DNA of 64,000 nt. Origin: Actinomadura opuntiae (lineage in GTDB: Bacteria > Actinomycetota > Actinomycetes > Streptosporangiales > Streptosporangiaceae). This document shows, one piece after another, positions 17,072-26,979 of the stretch. Position 1 is the first letter of the stretch. Each line of letters opens with the position of its first letter. Made by a program: the position numbers and the translations under genes. Under the pieces are notes generated by a model that did not search any database, was not told the origin of the DNA, and worked only from the letters and a program-made list of their open reading frames with translations. The stretch covers positions 124,001-188,000 of the forward strand of contig NZ_JASNWF010000018.1 in NCBI RefSeq assembly GCF_030283205.1, given 5' to 3'.

Positions 17072-18826
17072 ATGGGGCGACCATCCCACCCCCTCGTCCG
17101 CCGCCCCCCGCGCCGGTTCGGCGCGCTCGCCGTGCTGGGCGCGTCGGCGCTCGTCGCCGCCGCGGTGGCGGCGCCGGGGCCCGCGAACGCGCGCGCGACC
17201 GACCGGGTCGAGACGCCGGTCGCCACCAATTCCCCCGTCACCGGGGTCGCCGAGTCGCTGGTGCGGGTGCGCGTGCCCCTGCCGGCCTCGGCGGGCCCGC
17301 ATCCGGAGGCCTGCGACTGGCTGTCGTACCTGCGGTTCCGCGACGCCGGCGGTCCCGCCGCCTCGGCGCAGGCCGACAGGATCCTGGTCGCGCAGCCCGG
17401 CGTCCTGGAAGGCGCGGGCGCCTTCGACAGCGTCGCCCGCAACACCGTCGCGGCCGCCGCCGAGAACGGCAGGCACATCGAGTTCTGGGCGCTGGACCGC
17501 CGGTCCAACTGCCTGGAGGACCACACCGGCGTGCAGGCCGGGCTCGCCGCGAAGAACGTCCATCTCGCCGTCGACTACTACTACCGGCAAAAGGAGGTGG
17601 ACGGGCGCAAGTTCGCCGGTTACCAGTCCAACGACCAGGTGAAATGGCTGCAGAACGTGGGGCTGGAGCAGACCGTCCGCGACGAGTACGACCTGATGGC
17701 CCACGAACTGCCGGACCAGAAGGCGCGCAAGCAGAAGATGCTGTGCGGCGGCCATTCCCTCGGCGGCATCCTGACCGCGTTCTTCTCCGAGTGGGACTTC
17801 GACGGCAACCATTCCACCACCGATGACGCCGGCTACAACCAGTGCTCCGGCTACTTCGCGCTCGACACCCGCATCAGCACGAGCCTGCCCGGAATGGACG
17901 GCCAGCTCCCGACCGACCTGGTCCCGCTGCTGAAGTTCGGCGCGGCCGCCGTCCAGGCCGGGCTGGAGAGCGGTGTCGTGCCCCGCACGCTGTCGGCCCC
18001 CGCGGTGATCAACACCGAGACGATGAACCTGCTGTCGATCGCGGGGCTGGCCGCCGACCTCGCCCCCGACGGCCTGTCCGACCTGGCGGCCTACGTGCCG
18101 TCCTCGTTCAACACCGACACCACCTACCGGCTGCTGTTCTCCAAGGACTACCCGACGTTCCTCAAGGGCTCGCCGACGGTGAAGGACTTCAACTTCACCA
18201 ACGCGGCGGCGCTCGGCGGGCTGCTCGACGACAACTCCGAACCGCTGGCGTTCATGCAGGCCAGCGTCGGGTTCTGGGACGGCGGGAAGATCGTCGACAA
18301 GGAGTTCCCGGCGCCCAACGACCTGGACAAGATCGGTCTCGGCGGCCTCACGCAGCTGCTCGGCCCCGACAAGAAGGCCATCCCGGACGAGCCGAACGGC
18401 CCGCTCTACACCTGGCGGAACTACGACCGCGTCGGCGCCCCCGACGACCCGGTCTACAAGTCCAAGGACGGCACCCCGTTCACGTCCGCCGCCAAGGAGG
18501 TCACCGACATCGGCGAGCTGGCCCGCAGCCTGGCCGAGCAGCCGCTGGACTTCACCGAGCACTACTTCCCCACCAAGATGGTCACCGACATCGCGCTGGC
18601 CGCCTCGCCCGGCATCGCCGACGACGCCGTCCACACCAACGGCCCGACGGCCAACCCGATCGCCAACCTGGAGGCCGGCGACGGGCTCGGCGGCCGGACC
18701 CCGCAGCCCGGCGACGTCATCGCCCCCGGCTACCAGCACATCGACGTGCTGACCGCGTCCGCGAAGCAGAACGACGGCAAGCCCGAAATCATCTCCACCG
18801 CACTGGCGGCCTTCGCCGCGAAGTGA
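17072..18826 (+). CDS. Exported large alpha/beta hydrolase
   Basis: A 584-residue protein with an N-terminal export signal: an RRPPRR basic region, a hydrophobic stretch (FGALAVLGASALVAAAVAA) and a cleavage region near ANARA. The nucleophile elbow is GGHSLGG near residue 228, which identifies an alpha/beta hydrolase with serine nucleophile. A late histidine is likely in YQHIDVL near residue 556. It is much longer than simple lipases, with a large helical lid. The ATG at 17072 follows GGAAGGAG. A strong hairpin (18834-18875) ends the transcript. Substrate unknown. Confidence 0.8.
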   Translation: MGRPSHPLVRRPPRRFGALAVLGASALVAAAVAAPGPANARATDRVETPVATNSPVTGVAESLVRVRVPLPASAGPHPEACDWLSYLRFRDAGGPAASAQADRILVAQPGVLEGAGAFDSVARNTVAAAAENGRHIEFWALDRRSNCLEDHTGVQAGLAAKNVHLAVDYYYRQKEVDGRKFAGYQSNDQVKWLQNVGLEQTVRDEYDLMAHELPDQKARKQKMLCGGHSLGGILTAFFSEWDFDGNHSTTDDAGYNQCSGYFALDTRISTSLPGMDGQLPTDLVPLLKFGAAAVQAGLESGVVPRTLSAPAVINTETMNLLSIAGLAADLAPDGLSDLAAYVPSSFNTDTTYRLLFSKDYPTFLKGSPTVKDFNFTNAAALGGLLDDNSEPLAFMQASVGFWDGGKIVDKEFPAPNDLDKIGLGGLTQLLGPDKKAIPDEPNGPLYTWRNYDRVGAPDDPVYKSKDGTPFTSAAKEVTDIGELARSLAEQPLDFTEHYFPTKMVTDIALAASPGIADDAVHTNGPTANPIANLEAGDGLGGRTPQPGDVIAPGYQHIDVLTASAKQNDGKPEIISTALAAFAAK

Positions 18827-18833
18827 CGCCCCG

Positions 18834-18875
18834 CCCGCGTCCCGCCCCCGGGTGTTTCGGGGTGCGGGACGCGGG
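18834..18875 (+). terminator. Hairpin terminator after the exported hydrolase
   Basis: Perfect 12-bp arms CCCGCGTCCCGC (18834-18845) and GCGGGACGCGGG (18864-18875) enclose an 18-base loop that itself can pair. There is no T-tract, as is common in high-GC actinomycetes. Confidence 0.7.
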
Positions 18876-18908
18876 TAGCTGTCGGCCCGATGAGGTGAGG
18901 GGGTCGAG

Positions 18909-21900
18909 ATGGGCGTCCGCCAGTGGATCGGATCGTGGCCGGTGTACCGGCAGGTGACCGGGAACGATCCGCTGGGCCGCGGGGCCGCCGCGAAGAGCGG
19001 GGCCAGCGAACGGCTCAGGCCGCGGGTGAGCACCGCCGACCAGGTCGTCAAGTCCGTCTGCCCCTACTGCGCGGTCGGCTGCGGCCAGAACGTGTACGTC
19101 GAGAAGGGGAAGGTCACCCAGATCGAGGGCGACCCCGACTCCCCCGTCAGCCGCGGCCGGCTCTGCCCGAAGGGGTCGGCGAGCCTGCAGCTGACGACCG
19201 GCGCGGCGCGCGAGCACCACGTGCTCTACCGGCGCCCGCACGGCACCGAATGGGAACGCCTCGACCTGGACACCGCCATGGACATGATCGCCGACCGCGT
19301 CATCGCGGCGCGGCGGCACGGCTGGCAGTGGGAGCAGGACGGCAGGCGGACGCGGCGCACCCTCGGGTTCGCCAGCCTCGGCGGCGCCACGCTGGACAAC
19401 GAGGAGAACTACCTCATCAAGAAGCTGTTCACCGCGCTCGGCGCCGTGCAGATCGAGAACCAGGCGCGCGTTTGACACTCCTCCACCGTTCCCAGTCTGG
19501 GAACCTCGTTCGGACGCGGCGGCGCGACCACCTTCCAGCAGGACCTGCAGAACTCCGACTGCATCGTGGTCCAGGGCTCGAACATGGCCGAGTGCCATCC
19601 GGTCGGGTTCCAGTGGGTGATGGAGGCGAAGGCGCGCGGGGCCAAGCTGGTGCACGTCGACCCGCGGTTCACCCGCACCAGCGCGCTCGCGGACGTGCAC
19701 GTCCCGCTGCGCGCGGGCAGTGACATCGCCTTCCTCGGCGGGATCGTCAACCACGTCCTGTCGAACGAGAAGTACTTCCGCGAGTACGTCCTGGAGTACA
19801 CCAACGCGTCGGTGATCCTGAACGAGGACTTCCGCGACACCGAGGACCTCGACGGCGTGTTCTCCGGCCTGGACCGCGACTCGCGCAGCTACGACCCGAG
19901 CACCTGGCGGTACGAGGGCCTGGAGGTGCAGTCCGCCGCGGGCGAGCGCGACATGAAGTACGACGAGCGCGTCGAGGCGTTGTCGTCGTCCGGACGCGGC
20001 GAGAAGAGCGGGTCCGGCGGCCCGGCGCTCGGCGAGGGCGACCCGGAGCGCGACCCGTCGCTGGAGCACCCGAGGTGCGTCTTCCAGGTGCTCAAGCGGC
20101 ACTTCTCCCGCTACACCCCGGAGATGGTGGAGCGGATCTGCGGCGTGCCGCGCGACCAGTTCCTCCAGGTCTGCGAGCTGGTCACGGAGAACTCCGGCCG
20201 CGACCGGACCACCGCGTTCGCCTACGCCGTCGGCTGGACGCAGCACACGGTCGGCGTGCAGTACATCCGGACGGCGGCGATCCTGCAACTGCTGCTCGGC
20301 AACATCGGGCGCCCCGGCGGCGGCATCCTCGCGCTGCGCGGCCACGCCTCCATCCAGGGCTCGACCGACATCCCGACGCTGTTCAACCTGCTGCCCGGGT
20401 ACATCCCGATGCCGCACGCCCACGCCAACGAGGACCTGGACGCGTTCATCGCCGCCGAGGCCGCCCGCAAGGGCTTCTGGGGCAACATGCGCTCCTACCT
20501 CGTCAGCCTGCTGAAGGCGTACTGGGGCGACGCGGCGACCGACGGCAACGACTACTGCTTCGACTACCTGCCCAGGCTCACCGGCTCGCACAGCACCTAC
20601 GAGACGGTGATGGCGCAGATCCAGGGGCAGTGCAAGGGCTACTTCCTGCTCGGCGAGAACCCGGCGGTCGGCTCCGCCAACGCCAGGATGCAGCGGCTCG
20701 GCATGGCGAACCTCGACTGGCTCGTCGTCCGCGACTTCTCGCTCATCGAGTCGGCGACGTGGTGGAAGGACGGCCCGGAGATCGAGTCCGGGGAGATGCG
20801 CACCGAGGACATCGGCACCGAGGTGTTCTTCATGCCCGCCGCCGCGCACACCGAGAAGGACGGCAGCTTCACCAACACCCAGCGCATGCTGCAGTGGCAC
20901 CACAAGGCCGTCGAACCGCCCGGGGACGCGCGCAGCGAGCTGTGGTTCATGTACCACCTCGGCCGGATCATCCGCGACAAGCTCGCCGGCTCGTCCGACG
21001 AGATGGACCGCCCGGTGCTCGACCTGACCTGGGACTACCCCACGCGGGGCGGCATCGCCGAGCCCGACGCCGAGGCCGTCCTCGCCGAGGTCAACGGCCG
21101 CGGCGAGGGCGGGGACCCGATCTCCTCCTACACCGAACTGAAGGACGACGGCTCCACCTCCTGCGGCTGCTGGATCTACGCCGGCTGCTACGCCGACGGC
21201 GTCAACCAGCCCGCGCGCCGCAAGCCCGGCAGGGACCAGAGCTGGGTGGCGCCCGAATGGGGCTGGGCGTGGCCCGCGAACCGCCGGATCCTGTACAACC
21301 GGGCGTCCGCCGACCCCGACGGCAACCCGTGGAGCGACCGCAAGGCGCTCGTCTGGTGGGACCCCGGCAAGGGCAGGTGGACGGGCCACGACGTCCCCGA
21401 CTTCGTCGCCGACAGGGCGCCCGACTACGAACCACCGCACGACGCGTCCGGTCCGGACGCCCTCGCCGGCAACGACCCGTTCATCATGCAGGCCGACGGC
21501 AAGGCGTGGCTGTACGTCCCCGCCGGGCTCACCGACGGCCCGCTGCCCGCGCACTACGAGCCGCAGGAATCGCCCTTCACCAACCCGCTGTACACCCAGC
21601 AGCGCAACCCCGTCCGGCACCTGCTCGAACCGCATCCGGCGAACCTCTACCAGCCGAGCGGGAACGAGCCGGGCTCGGAGGTGTTCCCCTACGTCACGAC
21701 CACGTACCGGCTCACCGAGCACCACACGGCGGGCGGCATGTCCCGCTGGCAGCCGTACCTGGCCGAGCTCCAGCCGGAGTTCTTCTGCGAGATCTCACCG
21801 GAGCTCGCGGCCGAACGCGGCCTCGAGCACGGCGGCTGGGCCACCATCGTCAGCGCCCGCGGCGTCATCGAGGCCCGCGTCATGGTGACCGAGCGGATCA

Positions 21901-22160
21901 CGCCGCTGGCGATGGACGGCCGCACCCTGCACCAGATCGGCCTGCCCTACCACTGGGGCTCCAACGGCTACAGCCGCGGCGACTCCGCCAACGAGCTGCT
22001 GCACCTCGCCCTGGACCCGAACACCCACATCCAGGAGGCGAAGGCCCTCGCCTGCGACATCCGCCCCGGCTGCCGCCCCCGCGGCCAGGCGGCCCTCGCC
22101 CTGGTCCGCACCTACCGCGCCCGGGCCGGCATCACCGACCAGACCGGCACCGAGGTCTGA
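18909..22160 (+). CDS. fdhA: Selenocysteine-containing formate dehydrogenase, alpha subunit
   Basis: One reading frame of 1084 codons is interrupted only by a TGA at 19473-19475, which falls exactly at the active-site position of molybdopterin formate dehydrogenases: NQARV, then TGA, then HSSTVPSLGTSFGRGG. Decoded as selenocysteine 189 the product is 1083 residues. The N-terminal [4Fe-4S] ligands are Cys51, 54, 58 and 86 in CPYCAVGCGQNVY and GRLCPKG. Molybdopterin-binding segments such as GNIGRPGGGILALRGHASIQ follow, and the C-terminal beta-barrel domain has LPYHWGSNGYSRGDSANELL. There is no twin-arginine signal, so it is probably cytoplasmic. A SECIS hairpin follows the TGA and selA-selB-selD lie immediately downstream, convergent. 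No beta (Fe-S) or gamma subunit gene is in the window. Confidence 0.95.
19473..19504 (+). promoter_or_regulatory. UGA selenocysteine codon and bacterial SECIS hairpin
   Basis: The TGA at 19473-19475 is followed after 12 bases by a perfect 7-bp stem, GTTCCCA (19488-19494) and TGGGAAC (19498-19504), with a GTC triloop. The size, the distance from the UGA and the G-U in the apical loop match the SelB-binding element of bacterial formate dehydrogenase mRNAs. Confidence 0.9.
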
Positions 22161-22180
22161 CGAACGCCGACGGCGGCGGG

Positions 22181-23182
22181 TCAGCGGACGATCAGGGGGT
22201 GGTCGGTGGCGGGGATCAGTTCGCCTATCACGGGGTGGCCCGGGAGCTTGGCGGCGACCAGGAGGCCGCCGGAGGTCTGGGCGTCGGCGAGGAGGAGGCG
22301 GTCCTCCTCGGAGGCGGCGCCGAAGTCGGTGCGGGGGGCGACCCAGTCGAGGTTGCGGCGGGTGCCGCCGCTGACGTGGCCGGCGCGGACGGACGCGCGG
22401 GCGCCGTCGAGGTAGGGGACGGCGGCGGCGTCGATCACGGCGGTGACGCCGGACGCGCGGGCGAGCTTGTAGAGGTGGCCGAGCAGACCGAAGCCGGTCA
22501 CGTCGGTGGCGCAGACGGCGGCGGCGGCGAGCGCGGCGGCGCAGGCGTCGCGGTTGAGCGCGGCCATGGACTCGACGGCGTGCGGGAACACCTCGCCGGT
22601 CGTCTTGTGCCGGTTGTTGAGGACGCCGACGCCGAGCGGCTTGGTCAGGGTGAGCGGCGCGCCGGGCTTGCCGGTGTCGTTGCGGAGCAGGCGGGACGGG
22701 TCGGCGACACCGGTGACGGCCATCCCGTACTTGGGTTCGGGGTCGTCGACGCTGTGGCCGCCTCCGACGTGGCAGCCCGCTTGGGCGGCAACGTCCAGGC
22801 CGCCGCGCAGCACCTCGCGGGCGAGGTCGAACGGCAGGACGCCGCGGGGCCAGGCGAGCAGGTTCACCGCGACGAGCGGGCGGCCGCCGACGGCGTACAC
22901 GTCGGACAGCGCGTTCGCGGCGGCGATGCGGCCCCAGTCGTACGGGTCGTCGACGACGGGGGTGAAGAAGTCGGCGGTGGCGACGACGGCGGGGCCGCCC
23001 GGGGCGTCGGGCAGCGTGACGACGGCGGCGTCGTCGCCGGTGTCGAGGCCGATGAGGAGGTCGCCGTTCGGATGGGCGGGCCCCGCGGTGAGGCCCGCGA
23101 CGACGTCCTCCAGCTCGCCGGGCGGGATCTTGCAGGCGCAGCCGCCGCCGTGCGCGTACTGGGTCAGCCGCTTGAGGGTCAT
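22181..23182 (-). CDS. selD: Selenide, water dikinase SelD
   Basis: A 333-residue enzyme that makes selenophosphate from selenide and ATP. The active-site Cys15 and Lys18 are in YAHGGGCACKIPP, so this copy uses Cys rather than selenocysteine. The metal and ATP motifs DDAAVVTLPD, DPYDWGRIAAANALSDVYAV and GGHSVDDPEPKYG are present, as is ATDVTGFGLLGHLYKLA. The ATG at 23182 overlaps the selB stop (ATGA). It is the last gene of the leftward selA-selB-selD operon and ends 20 bp from the convergent fdhA stop. Confidence 0.95.
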   Translation of the reverse strand: MTLKRLTQYAHGGGCACKIPPGELEDVVAGLTAGPAHPNGDLLIGLDTGDDAAVVTLPDAPGGPAVVATADFFTPVVDDPYDWGRIAAANALSDVYAVGGRPLVAVNLLAWPRGVLPFDLAREVLRGGLDVAAQAGCHVGGGHSVDDPEPKYGMAVTGVADPSRLLRNDTGKPGAPLTLTKPLGVGVLNNRHKTTGEVFPHAVESMAALNRDACAAALAAAAVCATDVTGFGLLGHLYKLARASGVTAVIDAAAVPYLDGARASVRAGHVSGGTRRNLDWVAPRTDFGAASEEDRLLLADAQTSGGLLVAAKLPGHPVIGELIPATDHPLIVR

Positions 23183-24939
23183 GGGGTCCTTCCGGTGCAG
23201 CGTCTGCGCTGGTCGTCGACGCGGACGGTGCGGCCCTGCTCGTCGAGGTGTTCCAGCAGCGGGACGGCGACGCGGCGGGTGGTGCCGAGGGCGCGGCGCG
23301 CCTCGCTGAGGGTGAACGGCTGGTCGAGCCCGGCGAGCAGCTCGGCGGCCTCGGCGTCGGCGCCGGGCAGCAGGACGATGCCGTCGGCGATCCTGAGCAG
23401 CGCGCCGGTCGCGGCGGCGGCCGCGATCAGCTTCGGGGTCAGGCCGAGTTCGGCGAGCCGCCTCGCGTCGGGCGCGCTGAACGGGGCTCCGGCCAGGTCG
23501 CGGCGGACGGCGTCGACCGCCTTGCGGATGTGCGCGGGCAGCTCGGGCGCCTTGGCGGTGCCGTAGAGGCGGCCGTCGCGGCGGTGCAGGCCGGTGGCGA
23601 GGGCCTCGACCAGGGCGCGGTCGGGAAGGCCGAGGGCGCGGCGGGCCGCTTCGGCCGACATGCCGGGGTCGGTCGGGTGGTCCCTCGCGTGCTCTTCAAC
23701 GGTCGCGTGCAGGCGGCGGCGCAGGTCGTCCCAGTGGGCGGGGTCGGCGAGCCAGTCCCCCGTGACGGGTTCGGACGGCACGGGCACGCCCATCGCGATC
23801 AGGTCGGCGCGGCGGACGAGGCCGCGGCGCTGCAGTTCGGCGGCGCCGTCCGGGCGGCCGGTCATCGCGGCCAGCTCGCGGGCGCGGGCCGCCGCGGCGC
23901 CGCGGCGGGTGAACGGCTCGGGCCGCACGTCCAGCACCGTGACCCCGGCGGGAACGCGGTGCCGGCCGGGGTCGCGCAGCAGCGCGACGTCGCCTATCCG
24001 CAGCGGCAGCGGGCGCTCCAACGCGAGCCGCGCGGTGTCCTCGCCGAGCGCACGGACGTGCACCGGCACCGCCGCCGACCCGGCGTGCAGGACGAGCTGT
24101 CGCGGCAGGTCGCGGGCCGGGTCGCCGTGCAGCCGGACGTCGACCAGCTCGGTGGCGAGCCAGCGTCCGGGGGCCAGCAGCGCGTCGCCGCGGCGGATCT
24201 CCGCGCCGCCGTGCAGGTTGACGGCCACGCGGGCGACGGCGCCGACCTCGTCGCGCTGCTCCTTGAGGCTCTGCAGGCCCCGCACCCGGACGGTCTCGCC
24301 GCCGACCTCCAGCCGGTCGCCGACGCGGATCGTCCCGGCGCCGAGCGTGCCGGTCACGACGGTGCCGCGGCCCTGGACGGTGAAGACCCGGTCGGTCCAG
24401 AGCCGCACGTCGGCGTCCGGGTCGGGGGCGGGAAGCGAGCCGGCGAGGTCGCGCAGGGCGGCGCGCAGGTCGTCCAGGCCCTGCCCGGTGGCGCCGCTGA
24501 CCTCGACCGCCGCGACCTTGCCGAGGGAGGTTGCGGCGATGCGGTCGCGGGCGTCGTCGCGCACCCGTCCGGCGGTCTCGGCGTCGGTGAGGTCGGTGCG
24601 CGTGACGGCGAGCAGGCCGTGCCGGACGCCGAGCGCGTCGAGCACCGCGAGGTGCTCCTGCGACTGCCGCTGCCAGCCCTGGTCGGCGGCGACGACGAAC
24701 AGCGCGGCGGGTGCGGGGCCGACGCCGGCCAGCATGGTGGCGACGAGCCGCTCGTGCCCGGGGACGTCGACGAACGCGAGGGTCCCGCCGCCCGGCAGGC
24801 CGGTCCAGGCGAAGCCGAGCTCGATGGTCAGGCCGCGGCGCCGCTCCTCCTCCAGCCGGTCGGGCTCCATCCCGGTCAGCGCGCGGACGAGGGTGGACTT
24901 GCCGTGGTCGACGTGGCCTGCAGTGGCGACGACGTGCAT
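23179..24939 (-). CDS. selB: Selenocysteine-specific elongation factor SelB
   Basis: A 586-residue EF-Tu-like GTPase with C-terminal winged helices that bind SECIS. G1 is GHVDHGKS at residues 8-15, then the switch I pattern EEERRRGLTIELGFAW, G3 DVPGHE and the G4-region VTRTDLTD. Domain II has GRGTVVTGTLGAGTIRVGD. The C-terminal half contains repeated winged-helix segments ending in TLSEARRALGTTRRVAVPLL. I chose the ATG at 24939, 2 bp after the selA stop; the open frame further upstream is selA antisense-phase noise. Confidence 0.95.
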   Translation of the reverse strand: MHVVATAGHVDHGKSTLVRALTGMEPDRLEEERRRGLTIELGFAWTGLPGGGTLAFVDVPGHERLVATMLAGVGPAPAALFVVAADQGWQRQSQEHLAVLDALGVRHGLLAVTRTDLTDAETAGRVRDDARDRIAATSLGKVAAVEVSGATGQGLDDLRAALRDLAGSLPAPDPDADVRLWTDRVFTVQGRGTVVTGTLGAGTIRVGDRLEVGGETVRVRGLQSLKEQRDEVGAVARVAVNLHGGAEIRRGDALLAPGRWLATELVDVRLHGDPARDLPRQLVLHAGSAAVPVHVRALGEDTARLALERPLPLRIGDVALLRDPGRHRVPAGVTVLDVRPEPFTRRGAAAARARELAAMTGRPDGAAELQRRGLVRRADLIAMGVPVPSEPVTGDWLADPAHWDDLRRRLHATVEEHARDHPTDPGMSAEAARRALGLPDRALVEALATGLHRRDGRLYGTAKAPELPAHIRKAVDAVRRDLAGAPFSAPDARRLAELGLTPKLIAAAAATGALLRIADGIVLLPGADAEAAELLAGLDQPFTLSEARRALGTTRRVAVPLLEHLDEQGRTVRVDDQRRRCTGRTP

Positions 24940-24941
24940 CC

Positions 24942-26270
24942 TCACGGTCCTTCCACCGCGCGGGCAAGCGCGTCGTCCTGGTCCGGCGGGACGGAGCGCA
25001 GGTCGAGCAGGCAGCGACCGTCCTCGATGCGGCCCATCACCGCCGGCGTGCCCTGCCGCAGCCGCGCGGCGTACGGTTCGGGCAGCGAGACGGCCGCGCT
25101 CGGCAGGACGACGCCGGGCGCGCCCCCGCCTCCGACGGCGGCGTCGCTGCCGACCGCCGCCGCGTCCACGCCCTGCTCGCGCAGGCGCAACGCGAGGCGC
25201 CGCGCGCGTTCCCGCAGCTCCTCGACGTCGGCGTGCAGCGCCTCGCCCGTCGGGGTGCGGGGCCCGCGGACGGTGGCCTCCAGCGCGGCGAGCGTCAGCT
25301 TGTCGACGCGCAGCGCCCGCGCCAGCGGATGCCGGGCCAGCCGCCGCACGAACTCCTCCCGGCCCAGGACGAGCCCGCACTGCGGGCCGCCGAGCAGCTT
25401 GTCGCCGCTGGCGGTGACCAGGTCGGCGCCCGCCTTCAGCCAGGTGGACGCGTCGGGCTCGTCGGGCAGCAGCGGTTCGGGTTCCAGCAGGCCGGAGCCG
25501 ATGTCGGCGACGACCGGGACGCCGAGCCCGGCCAGTTCGGCGACGTCCGCCGAGCGGGTGAAGCCGGTGACGCGGAAGTTGGACGGGTGCACCTTGAGGA
25601 TGAAGCCGGTGTCGGGGCCGATCGCCGCCGCGTAGTCGTCCGGCGAGGTGCGGTTCGTGGTGCCGACCTCGCGCAGCCGGGCGCCGGTCGCGGCGAGCAG
25701 CTCGGGGATGCGGAACCCGTCGCCGATCTCCACCATCTCGCCGCGGCTGACGATGATCTCGCGGTCGCCGGCGAGCGCCGTCGCGGCCAGCACCAGCGCC
25801 GCCGCGCCGTTGTTCACCACGTGCGCCGCCTCCGCCGCCGGGACCGCCTCCAGCAGCGCGGCCAGCGCGGACCGGCCGCGCCGCGCCCGCGCCCCGGTCG
25901 CCAGGTCCAGCTCGACGTCGGTGGCGCCGGATGCGACCAGCATCGCCTCCCGCGCGGCGTCCGACAGCGGCGCCCGCCCGAGGTTGGTGTGCAGCAGCAC
26001 GCCGGTCGCGTTGATCACGGGCCGCAGCCCCGCGGCGGTGTCCGGCAGCGCCGCAGCCGCCTCGTCCGCGACCGCGCCGGCCGGGATCTCGCCCGTCCGC
26101 GCGCGCCGCTGCGCCGCGACGACCGCCGCCTTCACCACGCCGCGTCCGAGCCGCGCCGCCGCCTCCGCGAGCCGCGGGTCGGCCAGCAGCACGTCCGTGC
26201 GCGGGATGTGCCGCCGCCCGTCCTGCGCACCGGACGGCGCCGCCGGGACCGGTGCGGGCTCACGATCCAT
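24942..26270 (-). CDS. selA: L-seryl-tRNA(Sec) selenium transferase SelA
   Basis: A 442-residue PLP enzyme that converts Ser-tRNA(Sec) to Sec-tRNA(Sec). The N-terminal domain includes RHIPRTDVLLADPRLAEAA. The core carries VINATGVLLHTNLGRAPLS, then VVNNGAAALVLAATALAG, and the PLP lysine 291 in TASGDKLLGGPQCGL. The ATG at 26270 has a GGAGG site nine bases upstream. It is the promoter-proximal gene of the sel operon. The tRNA(Sec) gene selC was not found in the window. Confidence 0.95.
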   Translation of the reverse strand: MDREPAPVPAAPSGAQDGRRHIPRTDVLLADPRLAEAAARLGRGVVKAAVVAAQRRARTGEIPAGAVADEAAAALPDTAAGLRPVINATGVLLHTNLGRAPLSDAAREAMLVASGATDVELDLATGARARRGRSALAALLEAVPAAEAAHVVNNGAAALVLAATALAGDREIIVSRGEMVEIGDGFRIPELLAATGARLREVGTTNRTSPDDYAAAIGPDTGFILKVHPSNFRVTGFTRSADVAELAGLGVPVVADIGSGLLEPEPLLPDEPDASTWLKAGADLVTASGDKLLGGPQCGLVLGREEFVRRLARHPLARALRVDKLTLAALEATVRGPRTPTGEALHADVEELRERARRLALRLREQGVDAAAVGSDAAVGGGGAPGVVLPSAAVSLPEPYAARLRQGTPAVMGRIEDGRCLLDLRSVPPDQDDALARAVEGP

Positions 26271-26416
26271 TCAGGCGACCTCCAGGCGGGCGGCGGGGCA
26301 CCGTACGGCACACGGGACCAGCAAGCATTACCCCCGCAGGCCGGCAGGCAAACGACGGCGCGCGAGCTTTCCGTGACTTCCCCGCCACGGGTTGCGCCGG
26401 TCCCGCCCTCGCTGTT

Positions 26417-26433
26417 ATGCATGACTCATGCAT
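26417..26433. promoter_or_regulatory. 17-bp perfect palindrome over the MarR start codon
   Basis: ATGCATGA-C-TCATGCAT has perfect 8-bp arms around one central base. The start codon of the MarR gene (26428-26430) lies in the right arm. This is the geometry of an autoregulatory operator that blocks initiation. Confidence 0.7.
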
Positions 26434-26979
26434 GACCGACTCGCGAACCTGCTCGGCGCCGCCTCGCTGGCGGTCGCCGACCTCGTGCTGGCCGAGGCGA
26501 CCCGGGCCGCCGGGGTGAGCGCCAGCGGCGCCGGCGCCCTCGTCGTGCTGGCGGGCGCGCCCGGCCTCGGCGTCACCGAGCTGGGACGGCGCGTCGGGCT
26601 CACGCAGTCCGCGGCGGCCCGCATGCTCGACGGCCTGGAGGCCACCGGCCTCGCCCGGCGCGACCGCGGCCCCGGCCGCGCCGTCCACGTGCGGCTGACG
26701 CCGGCCGGCGAGAGGGCGGTGGACGCCATGCTCACCGCGCGCGGCGCCCCGCTCGCCACCGCCCTGGCCGGCCTCGACGCGGCCGAGCGCGACCAGCTGA
26801 CGGCCCTCCTCGGCAAGCTCCTGACCCGGCTGTACGCCGAGATCGGCGACGCGGACGTCATGTGCCGCCTGTGCGACCGCGCCTGCTGCACCGACGGTGC
26901 CGTCTGCCCCGTCGGGCAGGCCGAACGCGATGCCCTCGCGGAGGGGTCCGGCGGGGAGAGGGCCCCGGAACCGTCGTGA
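26428..26979 (+). CDS. MarR family regulator with C-terminal cysteine cluster
   Basis: A 183-residue winged-helix protein. The HTH is GVTELGRRVGLTQSAAARML with recognition helix LDGLEATGLARRD, and the wing is GRAVHVRLTPAGERAV. After the dimerisation helices comes CRLCDRACCTDGAVCP near residues 147-162, with five spaced cysteine positions including a CC pair. This suggests a metal or redox sensor; known MarR proteins usually lack it. No Shine-Dalgarno precedes the ATG at 26428, so a leaderless or palindrome-controlled start is likely. Its stop overlaps the GTG of the next gene (GTGA at 26976), so the transporter is translationally coupled to it and probably controlled by it. Confidence 0.85.
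   Translation: MHDRLANLLGAASLAVADLVLAEATRAAGVSASGAGALVVLAGAPGLGVTELGRRVGLTQSAAARMLDGLEATGLARRDRGPGRAVHVRLTPAGERAVDAMLTARGAPLATALAGLDAAERDQLTALLGKLLTRLYAEIGDADVMCRLCDRACCTDGAVCPVGQAERDALAEGSGGERAPEPS

Noticed and set aside
19473..19475. Frameshift or nonsense mutation in the formate dehydrogenase
   Set aside because: The frame continues without shift, the TGA is at the conserved catalytic position, a SECIS hairpin follows, and selABD are adjacent.
26271..26427. Search for selC (tRNA-Sec) next to selA, and in the 18827-18908 gap
   Set aside because: No 90-100 nt cloverleaf with a TCA anticodon loop could be found on either strand; the second gap is a terminator hairpin.
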